A stretch of 64,000 bases of DNA from a sulfur-oxidizing endosymbiont of Gigantopelta aegis. GTDB taxonomy: Bacteria > Pseudomonadota > Gammaproteobacteria > GRL18. Within the stretch, counting starts at the first letter, position 1; each line of letters begins with the position of its first letter. Below the pieces are notes generated by a model. It searched no databases and was not told the DNA's origin. It saw only the letters and a program-made list of their open reading frames with translations. The stretch is taken from positions 2,281,157 to 2,345,156 of the forward strand of contig NZ_JAEHGE010000001.1 in the NCBI RefSeq assembly GCF_016097415.1, given 5' to 3'. Position numbers and translations under genes: made by a program. Shown here piece after piece: positions 29,764 through 37,045 of this stretch.

Positions 29764-32114
29764 AAGCTTTGTGTGGTCTTAGTTCGTTCTATTATTGCCG
29801 TAATCCTAGTCTTTCCCTGATACAAACTTAAAGGCTTATCACTAAAATCAAGTTTAACAGTTTCAGGCATGGGGTAGTGTATTTTTTTGAGCTGCCATTG
29901 ACTATTGTCAGATAATTCAATTTTACTGGCGATGAGATTATCTTCTAATGGTTGGTTTGAGTTAATATGCCAGGGTTTTTTTATATTAATGTCAATGACT
30001 AATAAATACTCATCATTTGGTTGTTCTTTTAGCGAGGCAGTAACGACTAGCTTACCCCTAGCACCATAAACAGGTAGTTGATGCTCACCCTGACGTAATT
30101 CATGGGCGGCGATATGGAGACTGGAAAAAGCACTGGGTGTTTGCTTTGCATCACTGGCAAAGGCTGATAATATACGTTTGGCATCGTCCTTATATTTTTG
30201 TTCACCCGTTCTGCGGGCTAGTCGAAGCAACATTTTTGCTGCAATGGCATTGCCCGATGGCAGAATTTTATCAAAAGCGGATTTGTTACGAATGGGTAAG
30301 GGGGCTTTCTTATCAATCGCAGTCTTATAAAAACCGCCTTTTTTAGCATCCCATAGTTGTTGTCGCATCACCTCTAATAATTGTTGTGCACGTTGAAGCC
30401 AGAGTGTATTTTGAGTTGCGTCATAGAGGCCGATTAAGGCCTGCAAATAGAAAGCATAATCTTCTAATTGTGCCGGTTCTGAATTATTATGCTTAAAATT
30501 TACCCGATACCATGATTGTTGATCATCCTGAGCCATTTTCTGCCAAATGAAGTCAGCGGCTTTTTTCGCCACTGATAGGTATTCTGGGTGCTCTAAGGTT
30601 TGGCTAGCCTGTGTCAGAGCACTGATCATTAGCGCATTCCAACTCATAATGATTTTTTCGTCCCGATGGGGTTTGCTACGCTGATTGCGAGCCAGTAATA
30701 AGATGGAGCGCAGTTTATCCACATAAGGATAGAACTTTTCCTCCGGTATTTTGAAATCTTGAGCAAAACCAGCGAGTGATTGTGACAGATATAAAATATT
30801 ATCCTGTTGTAACTCACCATAGGTATCGACAGCAAAAATTTCACGGGAAATTTCTTTATCTATTTGTTGCTCATTATTTTTCTCACTATTTTGCTTATAG
30901 TTGTAATCATTTAATACTTGTTCAAATTCACCCAATGTCCAAAGGTAATATTTACCTTCTTCACCTTCAGTATCTGCATCCAAAGCGGAATAAAAAACCC
31001 CTTCAGGTGAGTGTAATTCGCTTAAAACAAAGTCAAGTGTTTGCTTGGCCACGCGTAAGTAATTTTTATTGGCTGTGAGCTGGTGAGCTGATAAATACAA
31101 GGGCACTAATAAAGCCTGGTTATACAGCATTTTTTCAAAGTGAGGAATTTTCCAATAAGGGTCAGTGCTATAACGATGAAAGCCTCCACCTAATTGATCA
31201 TAAATACCACCACGTGCCATATAGTCCAAACTGGTCGTCAAAGCAGTCAACGAATCATTGTTTTTTACATAATCATAGCGATAGCTATCATCTAAAAATA
31301 AGTCTAACCAAGGTTCACGAGGAAATTTCTGACTTTCACCAAAGCCACCATGATAACCATCAGTAAAACTCAATAAATCTTTAATTGCACGTCTTCTGAG
31401 TGGTTCATCTAATGAGCTACTCTGCTGATTGCTTTGACTGTGTTGATGCAAATCCTTAATTAATTGTTGAGCTTGCTGAGTTAATTCCTGTTGTTTGTTT
31501 TGCCAGTCATTGTTTTGTGTTTGTAACAATTGCTTAAACTCAGTGAAAGAATAATAACCCCCACCAAAAAAAGGTTCAGCATTGGGCGTTAAAAATAAAC
31601 TCATTGGCCAGCCTTGCTGCCCCTGAAAATACTGCACCGCCATGGCATACAATTCATCAATATCAGGACGTCGCTCACGATCCACTTTAATGGCAATAAA
31701 ATGTTGATTAATGAATTGCGCAATTTCAGGATTATCAAAACTTTCTTTTTCCATACGATGACACCAATGGCAGGTGGCATAGCCAATGGATAGAAAAATA
31801 GGCTTGTTTTCTCGTTGGGCTTTTTGTAAAGCCTCTTCACCCCAGGCAAACCAATTGATGGGATTATGGGCGTGTTGTAATAAGTAGGGCGAGTCTTCAA
31901 AGATCAAACGATTGATATAACAGGGCTGCTTTGTCCCACAAAAATGCTCAGTGTGAGCCTGATAATCGGAATTTTTAGCTTTATAGGCTTGTATCAGCTT
32001 ATTTTCAAGTTGTGGTGTGATATCGGCTGCAAAGGGAAGTTTTTGTGCTAATGATTGAGAGAATATACCAATTAAAAAAATCACTAGACTGATAGAACAA
32101 ATATTGTGGTTCAT
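29730..32114 (-). CDS. Exported thioredoxin-domain (DUF255/YyaL-like) protein with DsbD-alpha-like C-terminus; 3' end overwritten by IS-C
   Basis: 794 residues. Signal peptide ([15 protein letters not shown]), then the thioredoxin-like DUF255 domain starting [21 protein letters not shown], with the redox motif [14 protein letters not shown] and the cis-Pro segment [14 protein letters not shown] long alpha/alpha-barrel (six-hairpin-like) domain follows ([32 protein letters not shown]). Residues near 690-780 resemble the DsbD N-terminal domain (KPWHINSN). The last 11 codons (VSTLFRTVF and stop) are IS-C sequence, so the native C-terminus is missing, perhaps only a few residues. Confidence 0.85.
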   Translation of the reverse strand: MNHNICSISLVIFLIGIFSQSLAQKLPFAADITPQLENKLIQAYKAKNSDYQAHTEHFCGTKQPCYINRLIFEDSPYLLQHAHNPINWFAWGEEALQKAQRENKPIFLSIGYATCHWCHRMEKESFDNPEIAQFINQHFIAIKVDRERRPDIDELYAMAVQYFQGQQGWPMSLFLTPNAEPFFGGGYYSFTEFKQLLQTQNNDWQNKQQELTQQAQQLIKDLHQHSQSNQQSSSLDEPLRRRAIKDLLSFTDGYHGGFGESQKFPREPWLDLFLDDSYRYDYVKNNDSLTALTTSLDYMARGGIYDQLGGGFHRYSTDPYWKIPHFEKMLYNQALLVPLYLSAHQLTANKNYLRVAKQTLDFVLSELHSPEGVFYSALDADTEGEEGKYYLWTLGEFEQVLNDYNYKQNSEKNNEQQIDKEISREIFAVDTYGELQQDNILYLSQSLAGFAQDFKIPEEKFYPYVDKLRSILLLARNQRSKPHRDEKIIMSWNALMISALTQASQTLEHPEYLSVAKKAADFIWQKMAQDDQQSWYRVNFKHNNSEPAQLEDYAFYLQALIGLYDATQNTLWLQRAQQLLEVMRQQLWDAKKGGFYKTAIDKKAPLPIRNKSAFDKILPSGNAIAAKMLLRLARRTGEQKYKDDAKRILSAFASDAKQTPSAFSSLHIAAHELRQGEHQLPVYGARGKLVVTASLKEQPNDEYLLVIDINIKKPWHINSNQPLEDNLIASKIELSDNSQWQLKKIHYPMPETVKLDFSDKPLSLYQGKTRITAIIERTKTTQSFDVSTLFRTVF

Positions 32115-32215
32115 GGGTAGCTTCTTAAATAACGCTTCTTAAATAACGAGTGTTGAGATAACTATAACAAAATAAAAAGCGTTTTTAAAATTTCATAGAC
32201 TGATACCGTTCGGGG

Positions 32216-32250
32216 CGTAGAGTGGGCACAAAAGACGTGCCCACGCTACG
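32216..32250. repeat. REP-like palindrome, family B, copy 1
   Basis: CGTAGAGTGGGCAC and GTGCCCACGCTACG form a 14-nt hairpin stem around a 7-nt loop in the 32115-32356 intergenic region. The same element occurs at 63593-63624. No gene is seen in the remainder of this gap. Confidence 0.75.
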
Positions 32251-32356
32251 AAGCTAGCTTGGTTAAATGTTCATTTTTTGTACTTTATCTCATAAATGTT
32301 TTCTTAATCGCTTATGATATTAAAAAATAGCATGAATGTTTACTGGGGTAGTCGTT

Positions 32357-34390
32357 ATGAAATACAAAAAAAAGCATCAGCATATCGTTGCAGCACTATT
32401 ATTAGTCCCGTTCTTTATTGTTTTGAGCGGTACACAAGCAATTGCTGCAACGGCTGTATCAAACACGGGCATGACCAGTCATTTAAAACTGTCTATCATG
32501 ACCACTGCCAATGACGTCATTGCCCCCTCAATTCCTAAGCAGCTCAAGTCAATATCGGCCAATAATAGCTCTCAAGTTATCATTCAATGGAATGCCGCCA
32601 GTGACAATATTGCGGTATCAGCCTATCGTGTTTACCGCAATGGACGCTTGTTAAGTAATGTCAGCAATGGTCAGCAATTGATTGATACCGATATTAGCCC
32701 CGGTCAAAGTTATGAATATCAGGTTTCAGCTATAGATGCGAAAAACAATGAATCTAAATTATCTGCGGCACTAAAAATCACAGTCAACTTTGATACGAAA
32801 CTTTTAATTCCCTCAGAAGGTGGTGAAGGTAAAGCCTTTAATGATGGCGCATCATGGACACATTTTAATAAAGGTGCTGGCTTAATTTGGAAAAATAAAG
32901 GCGGTGATTATATCGATGCCAATGGCGTGGCTCAAGGCACAAGCCCTTGGGCTGAGCAAACCATTATTGATACCAATTCGACCAAGCCTATCATGTGGAA
33001 TGTAACGACGTTAGTGCAAGCATGGAACAATCAAGACTACCCCAATCGAGGTTTTCATCTGCGTCAGGTGTCGGGTTCAACCGGCCCTGTTGATTATGTA
33101 ACACAAGAGCATAGTGATAGTGCTTTACGCCCCTTGCTGACAGTCACGACAAAAAATTCAGGCACACTGACTTTTTCTCCGCAAGTGGATACTCACCTTA
33201 CCTCCTATACTTCTACGCTGACAGCGGGTCAAGATACCGGTATGCGGGTGCGTAATAATACCAATAATATCATCTTATGGTTTGATCTAGAGTCACTGAA
33301 AGGCAAGCTCATCAGCAGCGCTGAATTAAAACTAACCACCACCGCACAATATACCAATAGTGATTCCGTGCATGGCCTATTCGCCGTGACCACGACACAA
33401 TGGGATAATACTGCTCCGGTTCAGGGGTTGGCTGCACAGTATCCCAATGATAAAGGCATTGCCAATCATCCTGATGTGTATTTGCACGATTCATTTGATA
33501 GCAATGATGTCGTGGATGGAGGACAATATTTATCGCCTACGGCAACCGGTGGTCATGCCAAAAACTATTGGTCATGTGATGATTTATCCCCCGTTGGCCG
33601 ACAAAAAGATGGCAGTCAATCGACTCCTGCACCCGGCATTCCCGGCTATAAAGCAATGGATAATGGCAATGCGCTCTGCCTGCGAATCAAATATGAAGAC
33701 GGGCCTCCCAATACTCAGGGTTTGGGAAATTATGGGGTCAGTATTGGCGAGAAAGTAGGTAATTTTTCCAACCAGCAGCAAACCGACGAATTGTTTGTGC
33801 GGATCTACATCTTTCTCGGTGAAACCTGGGGTGAAAACATTAAACAACAAGGTGGCAAACGTCCTGGTGGTATCTCTGGACGACAAGTTAACACAGCCTA
33901 TGCCGCAGGCTGGGGCGGTCGAACCACTAACGGCGCTAATGGTTGGTCTGCCCGTGGCGGTTATGCCGAAGAAGTTCCCTTTGGCAATAATCCATTAGAG
34001 GGCTATACCCCATTCACCACCTATTTATATCATGCCGATCAAAGTGGTGCTTATGGTGATGCTATCCGGTGGAACAAAACCCCCAATGGTTTGATCAAAA
34101 AAGGTCAATGGCATAGCATTGAGCAACAAGTCACCATGAATACCCGCGATGGCAAAAACATCAAAGGTTCATCCGGTGCCAAAGATGGCATAGTCCGAGG
34201 CTGGGTTGATGGTCGTTTGGTGTTTGAAAAAACCAATGTGCGTTTCACTGACATGGACTACATTAATATTGATGTCGCCGACTTTGGTTTATATTATGGC
34301 GGTGTTAAAAACACCCCCTATGATCAACACATGGCCATTGATAATATCGTGATTTCCAAATCCTATATCGGCCCGATGAAAAGGCAATAA
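32357..34390 (+). CDS. Secreted FN3 / DNRLRE-like / polysaccharide-lyase-14-like protein
   Basis: 677 residues from ATG 32357, chosen for the GGGG ribosome-binding site 8 nt upstream; an ATG at 32336 is in frame. After a signal peptide (VPFFIVLSGTQAIA) comes a fibronectin-III domain (about 60-145: APSIPKQLKSISAN, AYRVYRNGRLL, YEYQVSAIDAKNNES). Next are two beta-sandwich regions of the DNRLRE carbohydrate-binding type (about 145-370) and a C-terminal ~300-residue domain resembling PL14 alginate-lyase-like proteins (ELFVRIYIFLGETWG, GQWHSIEQQVTMNT, VRGWVDGRLVFEKTNVRF, HMAIDNIVISKSYIGP). Likely extracellular binding or depolymerisation of a uronate polysaccharide. The FN3 call is firm; lyase activity is inference. 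Confidence 0.75.
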   Translation: MKYKKKHQHIVAALLLVPFFIVLSGTQAIAATAVSNTGMTSHLKLSIMTTANDVIAPSIPKQLKSISANNSSQVIIQWNAASDNIAVSAYRVYRNGRLLSNVSNGQQLIDTDISPGQSYEYQVSAIDAKNNESKLSAALKITVNFDTKLLIPSEGGEGKAFNDGASWTHFNKGAGLIWKNKGGDYIDANGVAQGTSPWAEQTIIDTNSTKPIMWNVTTLVQAWNNQDYPNRGFHLRQVSGSTGPVDYVTQEHSDSALRPLLTVTTKNSGTLTFSPQVDTHLTSYTSTLTAGQDTGMRVRNNTNNIILWFDLESLKGKLISSAELKLTTTAQYTNSDSVHGLFAVTTTQWDNTAPVQGLAAQYPNDKGIANHPDVYLHDSFDSNDVVDGGQYLSPTATGGHAKNYWSCDDLSPVGRQKDGSQSTPAPGIPGYKAMDNGNALCLRIKYEDGPPNTQGLGNYGVSIGEKVGNFSNQQQTDELFVRIYIFLGETWGENIKQQGGKRPGGISGRQVNTAYAAGWGGRTTNGANGWSARGGYAEEVPFGNNPLEGYTPFTTYLYHADQSGAYGDAIRWNKTPNGLIKKGQWHSIEQQVTMNTRDGKNIKGSSGAKDGIVRGWVDGRLVFEKTNVRFTDMDYINIDVADFGLYYGGVKNTPYDQHMAIDNIVISKSYIGPMKRQ

Positions 34391-34397
34391 GCTCAGG

Positions 34398-35258
34398 CTA
34401 ATATAAATACTGTTTTACTTGCTCATAGTTTTCCAATACCAGTTGCTGTGCTTCGGGAGACTGTTCGGGGAGGCTGGGTGTCATGCGCAAATATTGCAAA
34501 TAATAGTTGGCCAGTGCTGCCCGAGTCGTGATTTCTAAGGTTTGCTTCTTCATATTATAATCACGAGCAATAATACTTTGTTGAAATTCAGACAAACGTG
34601 GATCGGGAATAATGTTTAAGATAATGTGTGTGTTCCATGCGATATCACCCTCAACCCCATGCTCCGAAGGCAATACTACTTCGGGCACCGAACTAATACG
34701 AGACAAAACAAAATCACGATAATCATTGTTTTTTTCACAATGCGCACGTACATGCCAGCGATAACCCGAATACACCAATGAATGAGGAGTGATAACACGC
34801 CCTTCATCTGTGCCAGAGGTAAAAGATGAATACTGAATATCAAGTCGGTCAATCTGATAGATTGCAGCAATAATCGGGCGAATATTTTCAGGTACAATAT
34901 GTCTTGCAGGTGAAAAAATGACTTCTGTATTAGCTGCCTCCATTTTCAAATAGCTGAGATGAGCGCTTAAATCATTGTTACTATTAAGCAATTGCATATA
35001 TTCATCAAAAGAGCCCTTTGTCACAACGGGCTTAAAATTGTCAGTGGGCTTAAAACCTTTGAGGTGTTTGTCATAAACCAAATTCTCATCTGATATTTCA
35101 GTTCTATAACGTTCAATAATTTTCGAGCCCTGTTGACGTCCAATCGCAAACGCATTGACTAAATGAGTCGCTGTTAAACGACCTTCCCATAATGCCATGA
35201 TTTCTATCAATTGATATTTGAGTAACAAACTTAAACTATAGGTTTCTTGATTACCCAC
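34398..35258 (-). CDS. WYL-domain transcriptional regulator (BrxR/CapW-like), 5' end replaced by IS1595
   Basis: 286 residues as now readable. N-terminal winged helix (LKYQLIEIMALWEGRLTATHLVNAF...GSKIIERYRTEI), central WYL domain with the defence-type signature VYSGYRWHVRAHCEKNNDYRDFVLSRI (split here: SGYRWHVRAHC and DYRDFVLSRI), and a C-terminal WCX-like region. The architecture matches BrxR/CapW regulators of phage-defence loci, which act as dimeric repressors. The present GTG start and its GGAG site lie inside the IS1595 terminal repeat. The native N-terminus MTGKNNINKTYSLSLLL is recovered by joining 36345-36377. Divergent from HIRAN and cas. Confidence 0.85.
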   Translation of the reverse strand: MGNQETYSLSLLLKYQLIEIMALWEGRLTATHLVNAFAIGRQQGSKIIERYRTEISDENLVYDKHLKGFKPTDNFKPVVTKGSFDEYMQLLNSNNDLSAHLSYLKMEAANTEVIFSPARHIVPENIRPIIAAIYQIDRLDIQYSSFTSGTDEGRVITPHSLVYSGYRWHVRAHCEKNNDYRDFVLSRISSVPEVVLPSEHGVEGDIAWNTHIILNIIPDPRLSEFQQSIIARDYNMKKQTLEITTRAALANYYLQYLRMTPSLPEQSPEAQQLVLENYEQVKQYLY

Positions 35259-35280
35259 AAAGCTCCGCCATATTTCGATA

Positions 35281-35368
35281 ATTATACTATAATTATACTA
35301 TAATTATACTATAATTATACTATAATTATACTATAATTATACTATAATTATACTATAATTAAAGTATA
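35281..35368. repeat. 11-bp tandem repeat array (ATTATACTATA x7 plus one degenerate)
   Basis: Seven perfect head-to-tail copies of ATTATACTATA (35281-35357) and an eighth diverged unit (ATTAAAGTATA). Each junction creates TATAAT on both strands, so -10-like hexamers recur every 11 bp. It lies between the IS1595 terminal repeat and the transposase gene, 23 nt upstream of the GTG that now starts the WYL frame. Confidence 0.95.
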
Positions 35369-35386
35369 GATTATGTGTGGAGTAGA

Positions 35387-36339
35387 ATGATGTCAAAAAA
35401 TAAAATTCAGTTTCAAGAAGGTTATAGTTTATTTGAGCTTTTTAATGATTATGGCACTGACAAACAGTGCCGACAAGCCTTATTTAAATGGAAATTTCCT
35501 GATGGATTTGTTTGCCCAGAGTGTGGCAATAAGACTTATTGCACTCTAGAACATCGCCATCTTTATCAGTGCCACCATTGTCATCATCAGACATCAGCAA
35601 CCTGTGGGACAATATTTGATAGTACCAAACTGCCTTTATCTAAGTGGTTTTTAGCGATTCATCTTATGACTCAATTGAAGACAGCGGTTTCAGCATTAGA
35701 ATTAAAGAGACAGCTTAAGGTAAGCTACAATACAGCCTGGAGTATGAAACAAAAGATCATGCAGGTTATGAAAGAACGTGATGACAGTAAACCTTTATCA
35801 GGCATCATTCAAATTGATGATGCCTACTGGGGGGTGGTGAGCACAGAGGCGGCTCCAGAGGTCGTGGTTCAGAAAATAAAACACCGTTCGTTGCAGCCGT
35901 TTCTACTAATGAAGATGGACACCCGATTGCAATGAATTTAAATGTGCTTAAAGGGTTTAAATCCAGTGAAATAAAACGATGGGCACAAACTCATTTAACA
36001 CCTGGAAGTACTGTTTACTCAGATGGGTTAAATTGTTTTCCTGCGGTTAAAGAAGCTGACTGTAAGCATGTTCCAATCGTCACGGGTGGTGGTGCGGCAA
36101 GTGTTGATAAAATTGAGTTTATCTGGGTTAACACTATGATAGGTAATATTAAAAACTCTATGAAGGGAAGCTATCATTCCATTAACTCAAAACATTTACC
36201 TCGGTATCTTGCTGAATTTTGTTATCGGTTTAATAGACGCTTTAACTTAAAAGACATGATGCCAAGGTTTTTATGCGTGGCGATGAAAACGCCACCTATG
36301 AATGGAAAGCTCCTAAAAATGGCGGAGCTTTATGGGTAA
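35387..36339 (+). pseudogene. IS1595-family transposase, one frameshift
   Basis: Zinc-ribbon N-terminus (VCPECGNKTYC...CHHCHHQTSATCGT), then IIQIDDAYWGG with the first catalytic Asp. The frame breaks near 35830 in a G-rich run. The correct frame (HRGGSRGRG, PFVAAVSTNEDGHPIAMNL) continues to STVYSDGLNCF and FIWVNTMIGNIKNSMKGSYHSI. ATG 35387 has GGAG 5 nt upstream. Confidence 0.85.
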
Positions 36340-36344
36340 TCAAG

Positions 36345-36377
36345 ATAGGTTTTGTTGATATTATTTTTACCTGTCAT
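36345..36377 (-). pseudogene. Displaced native 5' end of the WYL regulator
   Basis: Reading from ATG at 36377 gives MTGKNNINKTY up to the IS boundary. Removing the IS and one copy of ATAGGTTT joins it in frame to TYSLSLLLKYQ of the main body. GGGAAG lies 6-11 nt before the ATG, a good ribosome-binding site. Confidence 0.85.
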
Positions 36378-36437
36378 TGCGCTTCCCGCTTAAATCGCTA
36401 TTCCATAACAATACCCCACAATAATGGCATGTGCCTG

Positions 36438-36459
36438 AAAAAGCGACATGTCACTTTTT
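36438..36459. promoter_or_regulatory. 22-bp near-perfect palindrome, candidate operator of the WYL regulator
   Basis: Half-site AAAAAGYGACA followed by its reverse complement, with one mismatched pair (C/A). It is centred in the divergent space between the native WYL start (36377) and HIRAN (36543), 60 nt and 84 nt from them. Position and symmetry fit a dimeric repressor site. It is too short and lacks the U-tract expected of a terminator for either gene. Confidence 0.6.
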
Positions 36460-36542
36460 GCATCGTATACACCGACAATAAATAAGGATACTCTATCTTA
36501 TAGCCTTATTAAATGAAAAAGGAAAAGAAAAAGGACAACATC

Positions 36543-36941
36543 ATGCAAAATAGACGTTCACTACTAAAGAACTTTCTTAGTCTACCGCTGTTGTTTGGTT
36601 TCCAACAACAAAGTCAGGCATTACCGGTACAGAAAAAAACCGTATTAATTAACCGTTTTTCTATTGCGGGCTTTCAATACTATGATGGCCAATCATGCCT
36701 TAAAGAAATAAAGCAAAATGACGTCCTATTATTGTCAGAAGAACCGGATAATCAGTATGATAAATATGCGGTTGAAGTGTCATTCCAGAGTAAAAAGCTG
36801 GGTTATGTCCCCAGAACTGATAACAAACATATCAGTCGAATCCTACAGTCAGGAGGAAAATTAACTGTTAAGGTAGATGAGATTGATTCAGAAAAATATG
36901 CTTGGGATGCGGTCAGGGTGTTGGTTTATATGGAAGTTTGA
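36543..36941 (+). CDS. HIRAN-domain protein with twin-arginine-like N-terminus
   Basis: 132 residues. Start ATG 36543 has AAGGA 8 nt upstream; a frame-compatible ATG at 36513 would add a Lys-rich leader. Residues 1-30 (MQNRRSLLKNFLSLPLLFGF...QALP) look like a Tat or lipoprotein-like signal. The rest is a HIRAN domain: FSIAGFQYYDG, LLLSEEPDNQYDKYAVEV, KLGYVPRTDNKHISRIL. HIRAN domains bind DNA 3' ends in HLTF/Rad5 and occur alone in bacteria. An exported HIRAN protein is unusual. It is the first gene after the palindrome and 104 nt upstream of cas3, in the same direction. Confidence 0.8.
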   Translation: MQNRRSLLKNFLSLPLLFGFQQQSQALPVQKKTVLINRFSIAGFQYYDGQSCLKEIKQNDVLLLSEEPDNQYDKYAVEVSFQSKKLGYVPRTDNKHISRILQSGGKLTVKVDEIDSEKYAWDAVRVLVYMEV

Positions 36942-37045
36942 ATGGTTCAAGTTGCTGATTAAAAAGATAAAATTTAATGTTGAAGGCTGCAGATAAAATA
37001 GTGTGATATCTAAAAACTAATTTAGGATTAGAGAGACTGTAAAAT

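Larger units (their letters stand above)
35246..36344 (+). mobile_element. IS1595-family element interrupting the WYL regulator gene
   Basis: 1099 bp. Inverted termini: left CTTGATTACCCACAAAGC, right reverse complement CTTGATTACCCATAAAGC, ~26 bp with one mismatch. Perfect 8-bp target duplication ATAGGTTT at 35238-35245 and 36345-36352. Contains an 11-bp tandem array and one transposase gene. Insertion is after about codon 10 of the WYL gene. Confidence 0.95.

Noticed and set aside
36438-36459. Palindrome as a rho-independent terminator
   Set aside because: It lies between divergent starts, not after a gene end, and has no extended loop or downstream U-tract beyond its own arms.
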